DNA of 64,000 nt, from assembly GCF_947387515.1 (NCBI RefSeq), contig NZ_CANDOB010000002.1:620001-684000 (forward strand), read 5' to 3'. Positions 8,202-17,322 of the stretch are shown here, in pieces. Under the pieces are notes generated by a model, which saw only the letters and a list, made by a program, of their open reading frames with translations, made no database searches and was not told where the DNA came from. How positions within the stretch are numbered: the first letter of the stretch is position 1; every line of letters starts with the position of its first letter. The position numbers were made by a program, and so were the translations under genes. The DNA comes from Alkalihalobacillus sp. CinArs1. Lineage in GTDB: Bacteria; Bacillota; Bacilli; Bacillales; Guptibacillaceae.

Positions 8202-8704
8202 TGGGTTTCTCCTCCTTCCATCCACGTACTTTTATTTCGAATAAGTAAACTGATTTGAAGAATTAAAAGGATTGCAACTAAAGCAAACGATACGGTTACA
8301 GAGATGTATAGCCACGACTTTGAAATCTGCAGCATCGGTAGAGGCTGCATGCGAACAGCATCTGCTAGTAAGTAACTTGCATAAACCATATAAACCGAGA
8401 ACAGGAGCATGATGACTTTTGCGAATATCTGTAGCACCCACTGAACGCCTCGGCCGAATTTCTCTTGTAAAACGGTAATTTTCAAATGATCTTCATTCTT
8501 CGTAACGGCGATCGTTCCGAGGAAGATCATCCAAGGGAAGAAGATTTGCGTCAACTCAGTAGAAGATGAAATAGGATAGTCGAAAACATATCTTGATAGG
8601 ACTTCTGCAAACACGACGAGGGTAAGCAGAACCATAAGGATACTTGCGATGATTTCAGTAACCTTCACAAACCTCGATGTGATTTTTTCTAGCATTTCGT
8701 TCAC
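8198..8704 (-). CDS. dctQ: TRAP transporter small permease (DctQ type)
   Basis: About 168 residues with four membrane helices and the DctQ-type motif EVLSRYVFDYPISSSTEL followed by FFPWMIFLGTI. GTG 8704 is chosen because AGGAGA ends six bases before it; TTG 8707 is the next codon upstream. The four-base overlap with dctM indicates coupled translation. A hairpin separates it from dctP, as is common in TRAP operons where the binding protein is needed in excess. Confidence 0.92.
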   Translation of the reverse strand: MNEMLEKITSRFVKVTEIIASILMVLLTLVVFAEVLSRYVFDYPISSSTELTQIFFPWMIFLGTIAVTKNEDHLKITVLQEKFGRGVQWVLQIFAKVIMLLFSVYMVYASYLLADAVRMQPLPMLQISKSWLYISVTVSFALVAILLILQISLLIRNKSTWMEGGETQ

Positions 8705-8720
8705 CAACTTTCTCCTATAA

Positions 8721-8755
8721 TGAAAATTCAGCGAGCAGAAGACCTGCTCGCTGAA
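8721..8755 (-). terminator. Intercistronic hairpin between dctP and dctQ
   Basis: TTCAGCGAGCAG and CTGCTCGCTGAA form a 12-base-pair stem, followed on the minus strand by AATTTT. It probably acts as a partial terminator or 3' stabiliser, making more DctP than DctQM. Confidence 0.7.
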
Positions 8756-8762
8756 TGATGTG

Positions 8763-9788
8763 TTATTGTTCAGAGCGGTATTCTTCTAGGAATGTTTGAA
8801 CCTCGTTCATGATTTCAGGTGACATTCTTTCTTCCATTTTTCCGTAAACAGGCTCTACTGCTTTTTGGAATGGTTCTACGTCAGGTTCAGTGATTTCCAC
8901 GAAAGAATCTTGCATTTTATCTAACATTTCTTTATCTTTGCTTGCTGTGAACTCATAAGATGCATCACGTGCTGCATTCGATGCTTTTTGTACGATTTCT
9001 TGAAGCTCGGGCTCAAGGCCGTCAAACGTGCCCTGGTTCATGATGAAGTATGAATAGTAGTAAGTGAAGTTCAGGATCGCAAGGTGATCTTGTACTTCAT
9101 GGAACTTGGTTTCATAAATCGCATCGAGCGGGTTGAACTGACCATCGACTACTCCTTGGGATAGTGCAAGGTAAACTTCAGTAAACGGCATCGTTGAAAC
9201 AGAGCTTCCTAGTGTCTTGAATGTTTCGATCAACGTTACGTCGTTCGGTGAACGCATCTTTAAGCCTTCTAGATCTTCTGGAGTATTGATCGGGTGATCG
9301 TTGTTCGTGATTTGAGCAAAGCCAAGTTCAACATCAGACAATACTTTCAATCCTTGCTCAGAACCGAGTTCTTTCAATTTATCGCCAGTTTCACTTTCAA
9401 GTACTGCATGTGCTTCATCGAAGTTTTTAACTAAGAAAGGAAGCGATAGCGTCGCGTATTCAGGAATCGTGTTCGCCATCATGTTGGCACCAGCGATCTG
9501 CATGTCTAGTGCACCGACTTGTACCGATTCGATCATTTCTTGCGCGCTGCCGAGCTCTTCGTTAGGGTAGATTTCAACTGTGACTGCGCCGTCTGTTTCT
9601 TCTTCTACAACTTCTTTAAACTTCTTAGCAGCGACATCGCGGACAGAGCCTTCAACTGTGTTAAAGCCAACTTTCCACGTTCTTTCTTCAAAACTTCCGT
9701 CTCCTGAATTAGAAGCAGAATCGCTGCCGCTTCCACATGCACCGAGGAAAACAGTTAGTGTTAATAGTAAAACAAGTAATCGTTTCAT
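8763..9788 (-). CDS. dctP: TRAP transporter substrate-binding lipoprotein (DctP type)
   Basis: Extracytoplasmic binding protein of about 341 residues. A lipoprotein signal is clear: basic start, a hydrophobic stretch and lipobox FLGAC with the lipidated Cys at residue 18. The body has DctP/SiaP features, including LKMRSPNDVTLIETFKTLG, which holds the Arg that binds the substrate carboxylate, and the SQGVVDGQFNPLDAI segment. ATG 9788 follows AAGGAG; GTG 9797 would overlap that site. The conserved Arg suggests a carboxylate ligand, consistent with N-acyl or N-carbamoyl amino acids handled by the M20 enzymes downstream. That link is inference. Confidence 0.93.
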   Translation of the reverse strand: MKRLLVLLLTLTVFLGACGSGSDSASNSGDGSFEERTWKVGFNTVEGSVRDVAAKKFKEVVEEETDGAVTVEIYPNEELGSAQEMIESVQVGALDMQIAGANMMANTIPEYATLSLPFLVKNFDEAHAVLESETGDKLKELGSEQGLKVLSDVELGFAQITNNDHPINTPEDLEGLKMRSPNDVTLIETFKTLGSSVSTMPFTEVYLALSQGVVDGQFNPLDAIYETKFHEVQDHLAILNFTYYYSYFIMNQGTFDGLEPELQEIVQKASNAARDASYEFTASKDKEMLDKMQDSFVEITEPDVEPFQKAVEPVYGKMEERMSPEIMNEVQTFLEEYRSEQ

Positions 9789-9916
9789 CTCACGCACTCC
9801 TTATTTTTATAATGTTTTTTGAATATTTAAAACCATTGTATCGGACATGCGCCTTCTTTTTATTGTGTGTTTTAACAAAAAAATAATAATTTTACTGAAG
9901 TTTAAACAAATAGGTG

Positions 9917-11992
9917 TTAAGAACGGAAGAGCCACTCTTCTTTTGTTCCTAATAAATTTATAATGTTCCACGCCATACGGAGGTGGAAGATGACCTCGGC
10001 ATCTCGGATATCGACCGATAGGATATCGCTGATTCGTCTTAGTCGATAGTTGAGCGTATTGCTATGAAGGTGTAACGCATCCGCAACTTCTTTTAGGTGC
10101 TGATGATTGAATAAGTAATGTTCGAGTGTATCGAGTAGCTCGCGCTTATTCTGTTTTGTGTAATCCATCAACGGCTTCACTTGATCGATGACAAATTGGT
10201 AGAGCTCTTCTTCCGAACTGTTCATCATCATCTTCGCAACGCCGACTTCTCGATACGTCATCCGCTGATTGGGGCGTTTATGCCGGTTAAAAATCTCGAT
10301 GCAGTACCACACATCTTTATAGGACGTCCTGATTTCTTCTAGGGAGGTTAATCTTCCTAACGCATAGGAAAACGTTCTTTTCTCGAAATGTCTACGGATA
10401 TACAGGTCTAGCTGATCGATGAACGTATCCATCTGACTTCGTACAGACTCTTCAGTTGTATCAGGTGGAAATCCAATGATGCCTCGGAGGCCGTTGTTTC
10501 GTTTGAAGATGATGTTGCTGTTGTAGTAGTGTGCGATAAACTTCTCAACGATGTGGTGAAGACTCTTCGTTTCTTTGACGCTCCATTCGTTTTGCTGTTG
10601 ATCGATATGAAGTCCGAAGAACAGGTAGTTTTCTCGATCACTTAAACCGAGAAGCTTTGCCTGATCGATCAATACGCTGATGTCCACTTTTCCTTGAATA
10701 TCCTCTAGAAACTCTCCCTGAATTCGCTGTTTCGTTTCGTAAACCGCTTCTTGTTTTAAAAGCTCGATGGAAATGATGTTCTGCGCTTCTTCGATAAGCA
10801 TTTTTTCAAGATGGTCGAGAGGAAGCTCCTTGTTTGAGATTGCGAGGAAACCTCTAGGTTCCCTTCTTGTGATAATCGGAATGACGACGACGTCGTAGGT
10901 ATCTAGATGAACCGGCTTCAACAAGTCAGGCGTCAATGTATCTAGAAATGGTGGGATCGCAGCTTCGAACGGAACACCGTCTTTTTCATACGATGACACG
11001 AGCTGTCTGAACTCATCGTACATAAATACCGAGGCGTTTAACCGCTCGCTGAGGAAAGCGATGATCGGATCCATTCCCTGCTGGTCGATCGCGATCTTCA
11101 TCAATTCATTATGATTGTGCTGCGTCTGTTCGAGTGTCTGGTTTTTTAGCTGGATGTCATGATTCAGCTTCATCAATTTATCCGCTTGGTTTTCTAGTTC
11201 AGTGAAGAGGTACCCTCGATGAACAGCGAACGCTGCCTGGTTACAAATCGCTTTTAGGAGATCGAGGTCTTCATCTGTGAAATGCCCTGTCTGGCGGAAC
11301 GAATTGATGCTCACGACACCGATACAGTCGTTTTGAATCATAAGAGGACAACACATCGCGCTTTGTGCTTTCATCCTTTCGCCGCCTTCGATCGGCGTCG
11401 ACTCCTCGAAGTGCTTCCAGTTTTCCTTCGACATCGACTCCATCCCTTGATAAACCTCATCAGTGTGATGGAAGATCTGCGGGCGCTTCGATTGAAACGT
11501 GAACCCTGTTAACGATTCGCCCGGCTTAAAACGAATATGCTGCAGATGCTTCCATTTAAAACCGCGCGTCACCCGTGGAATCAGGATATCTTCCTTAGCA
11601 TCATATATGTATAGACTGCATGAATCGGATAGTGGGAGAACTTCCATCGCCATGTCCATGATTCTTCTCAGGATTTCATCGAGCCGTTGATAGAGCGCGA
11701 GCGTTCTTGAAAGGTTTAGGAGGAGATCCTTGCCTTTTTGTTCAACTCCTACGGTCGTGGACATGAGCTCGCTTTGCTTTTTGACGAAATCGGTGAGGTC
11801 AGAGGATTCTTGTTCTGCTTTGATCACGATCGTATAGCGGTCATTCTCAATCTTGGTAGTCGCACCGCCATTTGTGTCGAATTGTTTTGTGAACACGTTC
11901 GTTTGTTTGTAAAAAATAGTGATTTCGGATAGTGGTAAAGCAATTGCTTTTGCATATTGGATAATTGAGTCGGCGAGTAAAGGATAGACCAT
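9917..11992 (-). CDS. GAF-domain PucR/CdaR-type transcriptional regulator
   Basis: About 691 residues. An N-terminal segment (1-100) is unassigned. A GAF domain covers about 105-265 (CSLYIYDAKEDILIPRVTRGF ... AVHRGYLF), followed by a short coiled coil near 265-300 and a middle sensory region. The C-terminus (about 625-680) has the PucR/CdaR-type helix-turn-helix, with LLDTLEHYLFNHQHLKEVAD followed by a conserved NTLNYRLRRI. Such proteins usually activate nearby catabolic genes in response to a metabolite. It precedes dctP in the same direction, about 130 bases upstream, so it probably controls the TRAP/M20 operon. The ribosome site (GGAGG) is spaced rather far (12 bases) from ATG 11992. Confidence 0.87.
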   Translation of the reverse strand: MVYPLLADSIIQYAKAIALPLSEITIFYKQTNVFTKQFDTNGGATTKIENDRYTIVIKAEQESSDLTDFVKKQSELMSTTVGVEQKGKDLLLNLSRTLALYQRLDEILRRIMDMAMEVLPLSDSCSLYIYDAKEDILIPRVTRGFKWKHLQHIRFKPGESLTGFTFQSKRPQIFHHTDEVYQGMESMSKENWKHFEESTPIEGGERMKAQSAMCCPLMIQNDCIGVVSINSFRQTGHFTDEDLDLLKAICNQAAFAVHRGYLFTELENQADKLMKLNHDIQLKNQTLEQTQHNHNELMKIAIDQQGMDPIIAFLSERLNASVFMYDEFRQLVSSYEKDGVPFEAAIPPFLDTLTPDLLKPVHLDTYDVVVIPIITRREPRGFLAISNKELPLDHLEKMLIEEAQNIISIELLKQEAVYETKQRIQGEFLEDIQGKVDISVLIDQAKLLGLSDRENYLFFGLHIDQQQNEWSVKETKSLHHIVEKFIAHYYNSNIIFKRNNGLRGIIGFPPDTTEESVRSQMDTFIDQLDLYIRRHFEKRTFSYALGRLTSLEEIRTSYKDVWYCIEIFNRHKRPNQRMTYREVGVAKMMMNSSEEELYQFVIDQVKPLMDYTKQNKRELLDTLEHYLFNHQHLKEVADALHLHSNTLNYRLRRISDILSVDIRDAEVIFHLRMAWNIINLLGTKEEWLFRS

Positions 11993-12184
11993 TCTTCTAC
12001 GATTCCTCCGTTACAAGTTTTTATCTCTATCTTATCATGTCGAATTATCTCGAAACTTAACAGAAAGACAACTTTCTATAGAAGGAAGAGAGGAATTTAG
12101 ATAGAGAAAGGCTAGAGGATTGTCGGACTTTCGAGGAGAATAACATAGAGTAGATAGCTAAATATGGAAAAATGAGGTGGAGTC

Positions 12185-13231
12185 ATGGTGGCATGGCGTC
12201 TTGATACAAAACATTACGTTTTATCGATGCTTCTCGTTTTTGTGCTCGCAGCAAATTTCCTTGTCTACAGGTTTCCAGTCTCACAGCCGGTTCCTCGAGA
12301 GGCCCAGCTGCTCGTGATGGCTTCGATCGTTGACCTAGCCATCGTCTCGCCTATTTTCATACTAGCGATTGTAGGAGCGTTTTCTGTGAAGCGGCTGCTC
12401 CTCATGATGGTGGGTGGACTCCTTCTCGTCAGATGGGTTATTCCTCAAGAATATCTTGCTTCTGTTTTTAACATGACTCAAATCGATATGGCGTTAGGAG
12501 TCCTTGTTTTCGTGCTTGAAATCGGATTGCTAATCGCGCTGATCCGCTATGTTCCTTCTATTGTTAGAGGAGTGAAACAAAGTAAAGAAACCTTTTTATT
12601 TTCTTTTCCAGTTGCTATGGAACAAAACGTTCGTGATCATTCCGTCATCCGCATCTTCGTCTCAGAAATCCTCATGTTCTATTATGCGTTTTTCTCATGG
12701 AAAAAGAGTGCGGATGAAACAAACTTTACGTTACATAAAAAATCAAGTCTTATCATGATTCACATCATGACGATCCACGCGATCGCGATCGAAACGATCG
12801 GACTTCATTGGTGGTTACATGAGCAGTCAGCGAGCATTTCTCTCGTGTTACTCATCTTAAATGTGTATTCCATCGCCTTCCTCGTTGGAGAAATCCAGGC
12901 GATTCGCTTAAACCCAGCAAGAATAGAAAGTGAAAGACTTTACTTATCTCTTGGTTTAACGAAACGAATGATCGTTTCCTTGGATGAAATTGAGTCAATT
13001 ACGGTTGATCGTGCTTCATTGGATAGCGCGATCGACAAGAAGACAACCATCGCATTCATCGCAAAAGATTTTGAAGAAGTAAAGCCAGAACTAATTTTAG
13101 AACTAAAAAATCCTTGTAAGGCAACGCACCTCTTCGGGATCCAAAAGTCTTATACGAGAGTTGCGTTACGTATCGATGAGCATCACGAGTTTCTGAATAG
13201 ATTAGTTGATCAATTGGAGGGACAGGCGTGA
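12185..13231 (+). CDS. Uncharacterised membrane protein with C-terminal soluble domain
   Basis: About 348 residues. Residues 1-130 contain four hydrophobic helices, two more lie near 160-240, and the C-terminal 110 residues are soluble and rich in beta-strand-like patterns (IVSLDEIESITVDRA, TTIAFIAKDF), perhaps a PH-like or YdbT-like domain. I do not recognise the family. ATG 12185 follows GAGGTGGAG. The stop overlaps the start of the methyltransferase gene by four bases, so the two are probably co-translated. Confidence 0.75.
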   Translation: MVAWRLDTKHYVLSMLLVFVLAANFLVYRFPVSQPVPREAQLLVMASIVDLAIVSPIFILAIVGAFSVKRLLLMMVGGLLLVRWVIPQEYLASVFNMTQIDMALGVLVFVLEIGLLIALIRYVPSIVRGVKQSKETFLFSFPVAMEQNVRDHSVIRIFVSEILMFYYAFFSWKKSADETNFTLHKKSSLIMIHIMTIHAIAIETIGLHWWLHEQSASISLVLLILNVYSIAFLVGEIQAIRLNPARIESERLYLSLGLTKRMIVSLDEIESITVDRASLDSAIDKKTTIAFIAKDFEEVKPELILELKNPCKATHLFGIQKSYTRVALRIDEHHEFLNRLVDQLEGQA

Positions 13232-14010
13232 ACAACATAGAGGAGCAGTATAAGAAATCGACGAACTTACGTACACGCATCAGTATTCACGAGCGATTCA
13301 GCACAAACAAAGAAGATTGGCATCGATGGCTCTTCGACCGATACAATCTTCCTGATGAAAGATTGCGCATTTTAGAAATCGGATGTGGAGATGCAACATT
13401 CTGGGTGAAAAATCGCGAGCGGGTATCAGAGCGATGGAGCATCACGCTGTCTGACTTTTCAAGAGGTATGGTGGAGGCAGCCAAAACGAACGTGAGCAGG
13501 CTGGCAAACATTCATGTAGAGCAAATGAAGATCGAAAACATTCCTTATGAAGAGAACCTTTTTGATGTCGTTATTGCGAATCATATGCTTTACCACGTTC
13601 CTGATCGTAACAAAGCGTTATCTGAAGTGCGGAGAGTGTTGAAAGATGGTGGTACGTTTTTTTCTTCTACAATTGGAGAAGAGCACATGAGGGGATTTGG
13701 AGACCTTTTAAAAGGGTTTTCTCCTCAACTGGATTATCCATCCGCCACCGTACACGCAAAGGAGTTTGGATTAGAAAATGGAGCGGATCAATTGAGATGT
13801 TTCTTTGATAATGTCGATCTCATCAATTTTCCAGGTGACCTCAGCATCACCGATGAGCACGCCATCATCGACTATTTGCACTCAACGAATGTACACCGAT
13901 TTGGTGAGGAAGAAGTGGGAGGTTTTCTAAAGTATTTACAGGAAGTAAAGGAAGCGAACGGTGGTGCGATTCCGATTACGAAATCTACTGGATTGTTTGT
14001 TTCGCAGTAA
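13228..14010 (+). CDS. Class I SAM-dependent methyltransferase
   Basis: About 260 residues with a Rossmann-fold methyltransferase core. Motif I is LRILEIGCGDATFW at about 45-58. The acidic end of beta-2 is TLSDFSRGMVEAAK, the motif IV region is FDVVIANHMLYHV, and RRVLKDGGTFF is the post-motif loop. This is the Methyltransf_11/25 pattern seen in small-molecule methyltransferases. GTG 13228 has GGAGGGA upstream and overlaps the previous gene. The methyl acceptor is unknown. The next gene is a phosphotransferase 17 bases downstream, so they may form an operon. Confidence 0.88.
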   Translation: MNNIEEQYKKSTNLRTRISIHERFSTNKEDWHRWLFDRYNLPDERLRILEIGCGDATFWVKNRERVSERWSITLSDFSRGMVEAAKTNVSRLANIHVEQMKIENIPYEENLFDVVIANHMLYHVPDRNKALSEVRRVLKDGGTFFSSTIGEEHMRGFGDLLKGFSPQLDYPSATVHAKEFGLENGADQLRCFFDNVDLINFPGDLSITDEHAIIDYLHSTNVHRFGEEEVGGFLKYLQEVKEANGGAIPITKSTGLFVSQ

Positions 14011-14027
14011 TAGAAAGGAGAGAGCTT

Positions 14028-14777
14028 ATGCGAGACCAAGAAGAAATTTTAGAAGGTGGAAACGTGTCGAACGTCTATCGATCAGGTCAAACGGTGAGAC
14101 GAGAATTGAAGGAAGGCAGCTACAGAATTCATGCGCTGCTCGATCACCTCGAACGTAAGGGATATCTTCATTCACCGAGATTTCTATGTATCGATGAGCA
14201 AGGGAGAGAAGTGCTGACTTTTATTAAGGGAGAGGCGGGAAACTACCCTCTAAAAGAGTACATGCTTTCAGACGATTCACTTGTCGAGATCGCGCGGATG
14301 CTTCGCACGTATCATGATGCTGTGAGTGACTACGCCTACGATCCCGACTGGCCACCGTTAGATCATACACCTCCACATCATGAAGTGATCTGTCACAATG
14401 ATTTTGCCATCTATAACATTATTTTTCACGATAAAGAACCAGTTGGAATCATCGATTTCGATATGGCGGCACCAGGTCCAAGAATCTGGGATATCGCTTA
14501 TACCCTTTACACGTGCGTCCCTTTGAGCAGGTTCATGGTTAAGGAAGGTTCTGACATCAAGAGGCGGGTATCCATGTTCTTCGAAGCGTATGGCGAAACG
14601 TTTGAAGACGATTGGGTAGAGGTTGTGGTGGATCGATTAGAAGGTCTCTGTCAGACCATTACGAGAAAAGCGTCAGAAGGTGACAAGGCGTTTCAAAAAA
14701 TGATCGAGGAGGGGCATGTCACACATTACAAGGAAGAAATCGCGTTTATTAAAAACCATGGGCATGCGTGGAAGTAA
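14028..14777 (+). CDS. APH-family phosphotransferase
   Basis: About 249 residues of the aminoglycoside/choline phosphotransferase fold. The catalytic loop is CHNDFAIYNIIF and the metal-binding segment is VGIIDFDMAAPGPRIWDIAY. These family motifs include the catalytic Asp. The start follows GAAAGGAGAG. The substrate is unknown; many such Bacillus proteins act on small alcohols or antibiotics but are unproven. It lies directly behind the methyltransferase and ends before two hairpins. Confidence 0.87.
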   Translation: MRDQEEILEGGNVSNVYRSGQTVRRELKEGSYRIHALLDHLERKGYLHSPRFLCIDEQGREVLTFIKGEAGNYPLKEYMLSDDSLVEIARMLRTYHDAVSDYAYDPDWPPLDHTPPHHEVICHNDFAIYNIIFHDKEPVGIIDFDMAAPGPRIWDIAYTLYTCVPLSRFMVKEGSDIKRRVSMFFEAYGETFEDDWVEVVVDRLEGLCQTITRKASEGDKAFQKMIEEGHVTHYKEEIAFIKNHGHAWK

Positions 14778-14789
14778 CCGCTTCGTTTA

Positions 14790-14881
14790 CAAGAATTTCT
14801 AATCGTGTTAGAATTTTTAAAAAATGATGCCGTGCAGCTTCACAGATAATCTCGTCCCAAAGCGAGGGGCGGGATTTTTTT
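14790..14881 (+). terminator. Two terminator-like hairpins after the phosphotransferase gene
   Basis: The first hairpin is formed by TTCTAA and TTAGAA around 14797-14815, followed by TTTTTA. The second, at 14849-14875, pairs ATCTCGTCCC with GGGGCGGGAT through some G-U pairs and ends in seven T residues. The second lies just before the ribosome site of the next acetyltransferase, so it may also act as an attenuator for that gene. Confidence 0.7.
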
Positions 14882-14905
14882 ATGTTAGCGAAAGGGGGGA
14901 CCGTG

Positions 14906-15451
14906 ATGCAGCCACTAGATTCAGATCGAATCACATTAAGACCATTTGAAATGGAAGATGCACCTCGCATCCAGCAGTTAGCCAACCATAAAGATGTGGC
15001 GAACATCATTGGCTTACCTTATCCGTATCGCTTGGAGCATGCGGAGGAGTGGATCAAGATTCAGCCGGAATTGATTCGAAGCGGCACAGAGTACCCGCTC
15101 GTTATGTACTCTAAGGATCACGATGAACTGATTGGGACGATCTGTATACGTGTTGACAAGAAAAACCATCGAGGTGAGCTCGGGTATTGGATCGGAAGGT
15201 CATACTGGGGAGAGGGTTTTGCGACAGAAGCCGTCAAACGAATGATCACATTTGGATTTACTGACCTTGAACTAAACAAGGTGTGGGCAACAGCGATCAC
15301 TCGGAACAAAGGATCGATCAAGGTGCTGCAGCATGCTGGGATGGTACGAGAAGGCGTCCTGAGAGAGGATCGAATCGTGTTAGGAACCTATGAAGATGCT
15401 GAAGTGTACGGGATGTTGAGAAGTGAGTTTGATAGGTCGCGGAATTGCTAA
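14906..15451 (+). CDS. GNAT N-acetyltransferase, RimJ/RimL type
   Basis: About 181 residues. Features of the RimJ/L-like GNAT group are ITLRPFEMEDAPRIQQLA at the start, the acetyl-CoA loop GYWIGRSYWGEGFATEAV, and the later NKGSIKVLQHAGMVREG helix. ATG 14906 is favoured since AAAGGGGGGA lies about five bases upstream; the earlier ATG 14882 precedes that site. The acceptor is unknown. It begins a run of independent small enzymes on this strand. Confidence 0.88.
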   Translation: MQPLDSDRITLRPFEMEDAPRIQQLANHKDVANIIGLPYPYRLEHAEEWIKIQPELIRSGTEYPLVMYSKDHDELIGTICIRVDKKNHRGELGYWIGRSYWGEGFATEAVKRMITFGFTDLELNKVWATAITRNKGSIKVLQHAGMVREGVLREDRIVLGTYEDAEVYGMLRSEFDRSRNC

Positions 15452-15510
15452 TCTATCAATATAAAAACAACTGCGATTTTGCGCTCGAGTTTTGAAAGGG
15501 GGAGATCACG

Positions 15511-15990
15511 TTGCACGTGCGGAACGTGAGAAGTTCAGATTATGACCAGCTTGCACCTTTGATCAACGAGTGGTGGGGTGGCAGACAGATGTCAGACCTT
15601 TTACCAAAACTGTTTTTTGATCATTTTCAACCTACTAGTTTTGTAATAGAAAAAGAGAATAATATCATCGGCTTCCTCATCGGATTTCTTTCTCAATCGA
15701 ACTTAAAGGAAGCATACATACACTTTGTTGGCGTCCATCCGGAATTTCGGCAACATAACGTGGGTAGTTCGCTTTACGAGCGATTTTTTAAAGCAGTAAC
15801 ATTCGAAAATCGAGATACTGTAAGAGCGGTGACGTCCCCGGTAAACAAAGCTTCCATCGCTTATCATACGAAGATGGGTTTCGAGATCGTTAAAGGGGAT
15901 CGATTGGTCGATCGGGTACCGGTTCATTCAAACTATGATGGAGAAGGAAAAGATCGAGTGTTATTCGTAAAGAAACTACGTGATGAATAG
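15511..15990 (+). CDS. GNAT N-acetyltransferase
   Basis: About 159 residues. The central beta-4/alpha-3 core reads HFVGVHPEFRQHNVGSSLYERF, the acetyl-CoA pyrophosphate loop of GNAT enzymes, followed by TSPVNKASIAYHTKMGFE. Start is TTG at 15511 with AAAGGGGGA seven bases upstream; a GTG six bases later is an alternative. The acceptor cannot be predicted. It ends nine bases before the next gene. Confidence 0.87.
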   Translation: MHVRNVRSSDYDQLAPLINEWWGGRQMSDLLPKLFFDHFQPTSFVIEKENNIIGFLIGFLSQSNLKEAYIHFVGVHPEFRQHNVGSSLYERFFKAVTFENRDTVRAVTSPVNKASIAYHTKMGFEIVKGDRLVDRVPVHSNYDGEGKDRVLFVKKLRDE

Positions 15991-15999
15991 AGGGGTAGC

Positions 16000-16569
16000 A
16001 TGGAGAGAGCTTACTTTATCGGCATCGTACCGCCGGAAGATTATTTAAAAAGAATACAGCATTTCCAGCAAAAGTGGAATGAACATACAGGTGTTGAGCC
16101 TCACGTTACGTTAAAAGCGCAAGGTGGCTTAACTGGTGATCGAGAGTGGATCGAAAAAGTGAAGGAAGTGTGTTCGAAAAGTACGCCGTTTCAACTAACG
16201 CTCGAGGGTCCTGCGTATTTTGGAGATATCGTTTTATACTTACAAGTTCGTTCACATGAATTGATCCAACTGCACCATCAGCTTGTGAGGGCGGTTTCTC
16301 CATCAAACGAGATGATCAAGCAGTATTTTGAAGGTGAGGATTTTGTCCCACACTTAACGCTAGCAAAAGAGACGTATGGTGGCGGTATTTCTAAAGGTGT
16401 CTCAAGATCTGATCTTAAGGAAATGGAGAAAAAAGTAAAGGGAGAACTGACGCCTTATCCAACGTTTGACGTGACGTTCATTCGGATTTATGAGTTAAAC
16501 GTCGATGAGCGTAAGTATGAGCCGTTACTGGATGTGCCTTTGGGTGAGGTGATGGAGAGTGGAGGATAA
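16000..16569 (+). CDS. 2'-5' RNA ligase / cyclic phosphodiesterase superfamily protein (YjcG-like)
   Basis: About 189 residues with the two HxTx motifs of the 2H phosphoesterase superfamily, HVTL near residue 35 and HLTL near residue 112. Bacillus YjcG belongs here. These enzymes act on 2'-5' or 2',3'-cyclic phosphate bonds, but the natural target in Bacillus is not established. The start follows GAGGGGTAGC. The gene overlaps the upstream region of the following zinc-ribbon gene. Confidence 0.85.
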   Translation: MERAYFIGIVPPEDYLKRIQHFQQKWNEHTGVEPHVTLKAQGGLTGDREWIEKVKEVCSKSTPFQLTLEGPAYFGDIVLYLQVRSHELIQLHHQLVRAVSPSNEMIKQYFEGEDFVPHLTLAKETYGGGISKGVSRSDLKEMEKKVKGELTPYPTFDVTFIRIYELNVDERKYEPLLDVPLGEVMESGG

Positions 16570-16573
16570 AGGA

Positions 16574-16756
16574 ATGAAGAATTGTTTGAGGTGTGATTCG
16601 AAGATGGTGGAAGCAAAATTAGATAGCTCGCCTATTCGCGTTTATAAAGCTTCAGTGAAGCCGAATAAAGAGACGATGAGCAGTGTCGAGGCTTATGCAT
16701 GTCCAAAGTGTGGCTATATTGAGCTTTATGCATCTTCTCCAGAGAAGTTATCCTGA
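16574..16756 (+). CDS. Small zinc-ribbon protein
   Basis: About 60 residues with two CxxC knuckles, NCLRCDSK near residue 3 and ACPKCGYIELYA near residue 43, typical of a zinc ribbon that could bind nucleic acid or protein. ATG 16574 has GGAGG at eight bases; the earlier GTG 16559 overlaps that site. Its stop overlaps the next start by one base, which suggests coupling with the histidine phosphatase gene. Function unknown. Confidence 0.8.
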   Translation: MKNCLRCDSKMVEAKLDSSPIRVYKASVKPNKETMSSVEAYACPKCGYIELYASSPEKLS

Positions 16757-17280
16757 TGATTTACGTCATTCGTCATGGTCAAACTGAGCTGAACAAGGAG
16801 AGAAGACTGCAAGGAAGACATGGTTTGCCACTGAATGAAGTTGGTGTTCATCAAGCAGAACGTGTGAAGGAGAAACTTCATGATGTTGAGTTTGATCTCG
16901 TGTACTCCTCACCGCAGGAACGTGCTGTTCAAACTGCAGAAATAGTGGCAGGGAAAAAAGCCACGCTCGATGATCGATTGAATGTGTTCGACCTTGGGGC
17001 AACTGATTCCTTAGTGGTTAGCGAAGTGAAAAGAGTGAATGGAATTCCTGACCCTTCTATCTACAATGGAGTAGAAGATCCCCGGCTATTTATGAAACGG
17101 GTGTTTCATTTTATGAGCGAGCTCGAGACGAACTTTACCGATAAGCAAATTCTTATTGCGGGCCACCGATGTACCACGGGAGGAATCGGTGCTTATTTTA
17201 AAGGGATTCCTGAAGATGAAAACATCTTACAATACTCTTCTGATAATGGAGATTATAGGGTTTATGAATTTAAGATTTAA
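16756..17280 (+). CDS. Histidine phosphatase family protein
   Basis: About 174 residues. The catalytic RHG motif is VIRHGQTELN at residues 4-13, and further family motifs are LVYSSPQERAVQTAEIV and the second His in LIAGHRCTTGG. This is the phosphoglycerate-mutase-like phosphatase fold with a covalent phosphohistidine. The substrate is unknown; many small members act on sugar phosphates or cofactor precursors. ATG 16756 overlaps the stop of the zinc-ribbon gene. Confidence 0.9.
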   Translation: MIYVIRHGQTELNKERRLQGRHGLPLNEVGVHQAERVKEKLHDVEFDLVYSSPQERAVQTAEIVAGKKATLDDRLNVFDLGATDSLVVSEVKRVNGIPDPSIYNGVEDPRLFMKRVFHFMSELETNFTDKQILIAGHRCTTGGIGAYFKGIPEDENILQYSSDNGDYRVYEFKI

Positions 17281-17322
17281 GAAACGATTCTGACCAATGA
17301 GAGGTGAAAGATCATATCTAAA

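Noticed and set aside
13216-13234. The membrane protein ending at 13231 has the end EGQA, which resembles the QARA tail
   Set aside because: Only GGACAGGCG is shared, there is no palindrome, and the stop arises from overlap with the next start. Probably chance.
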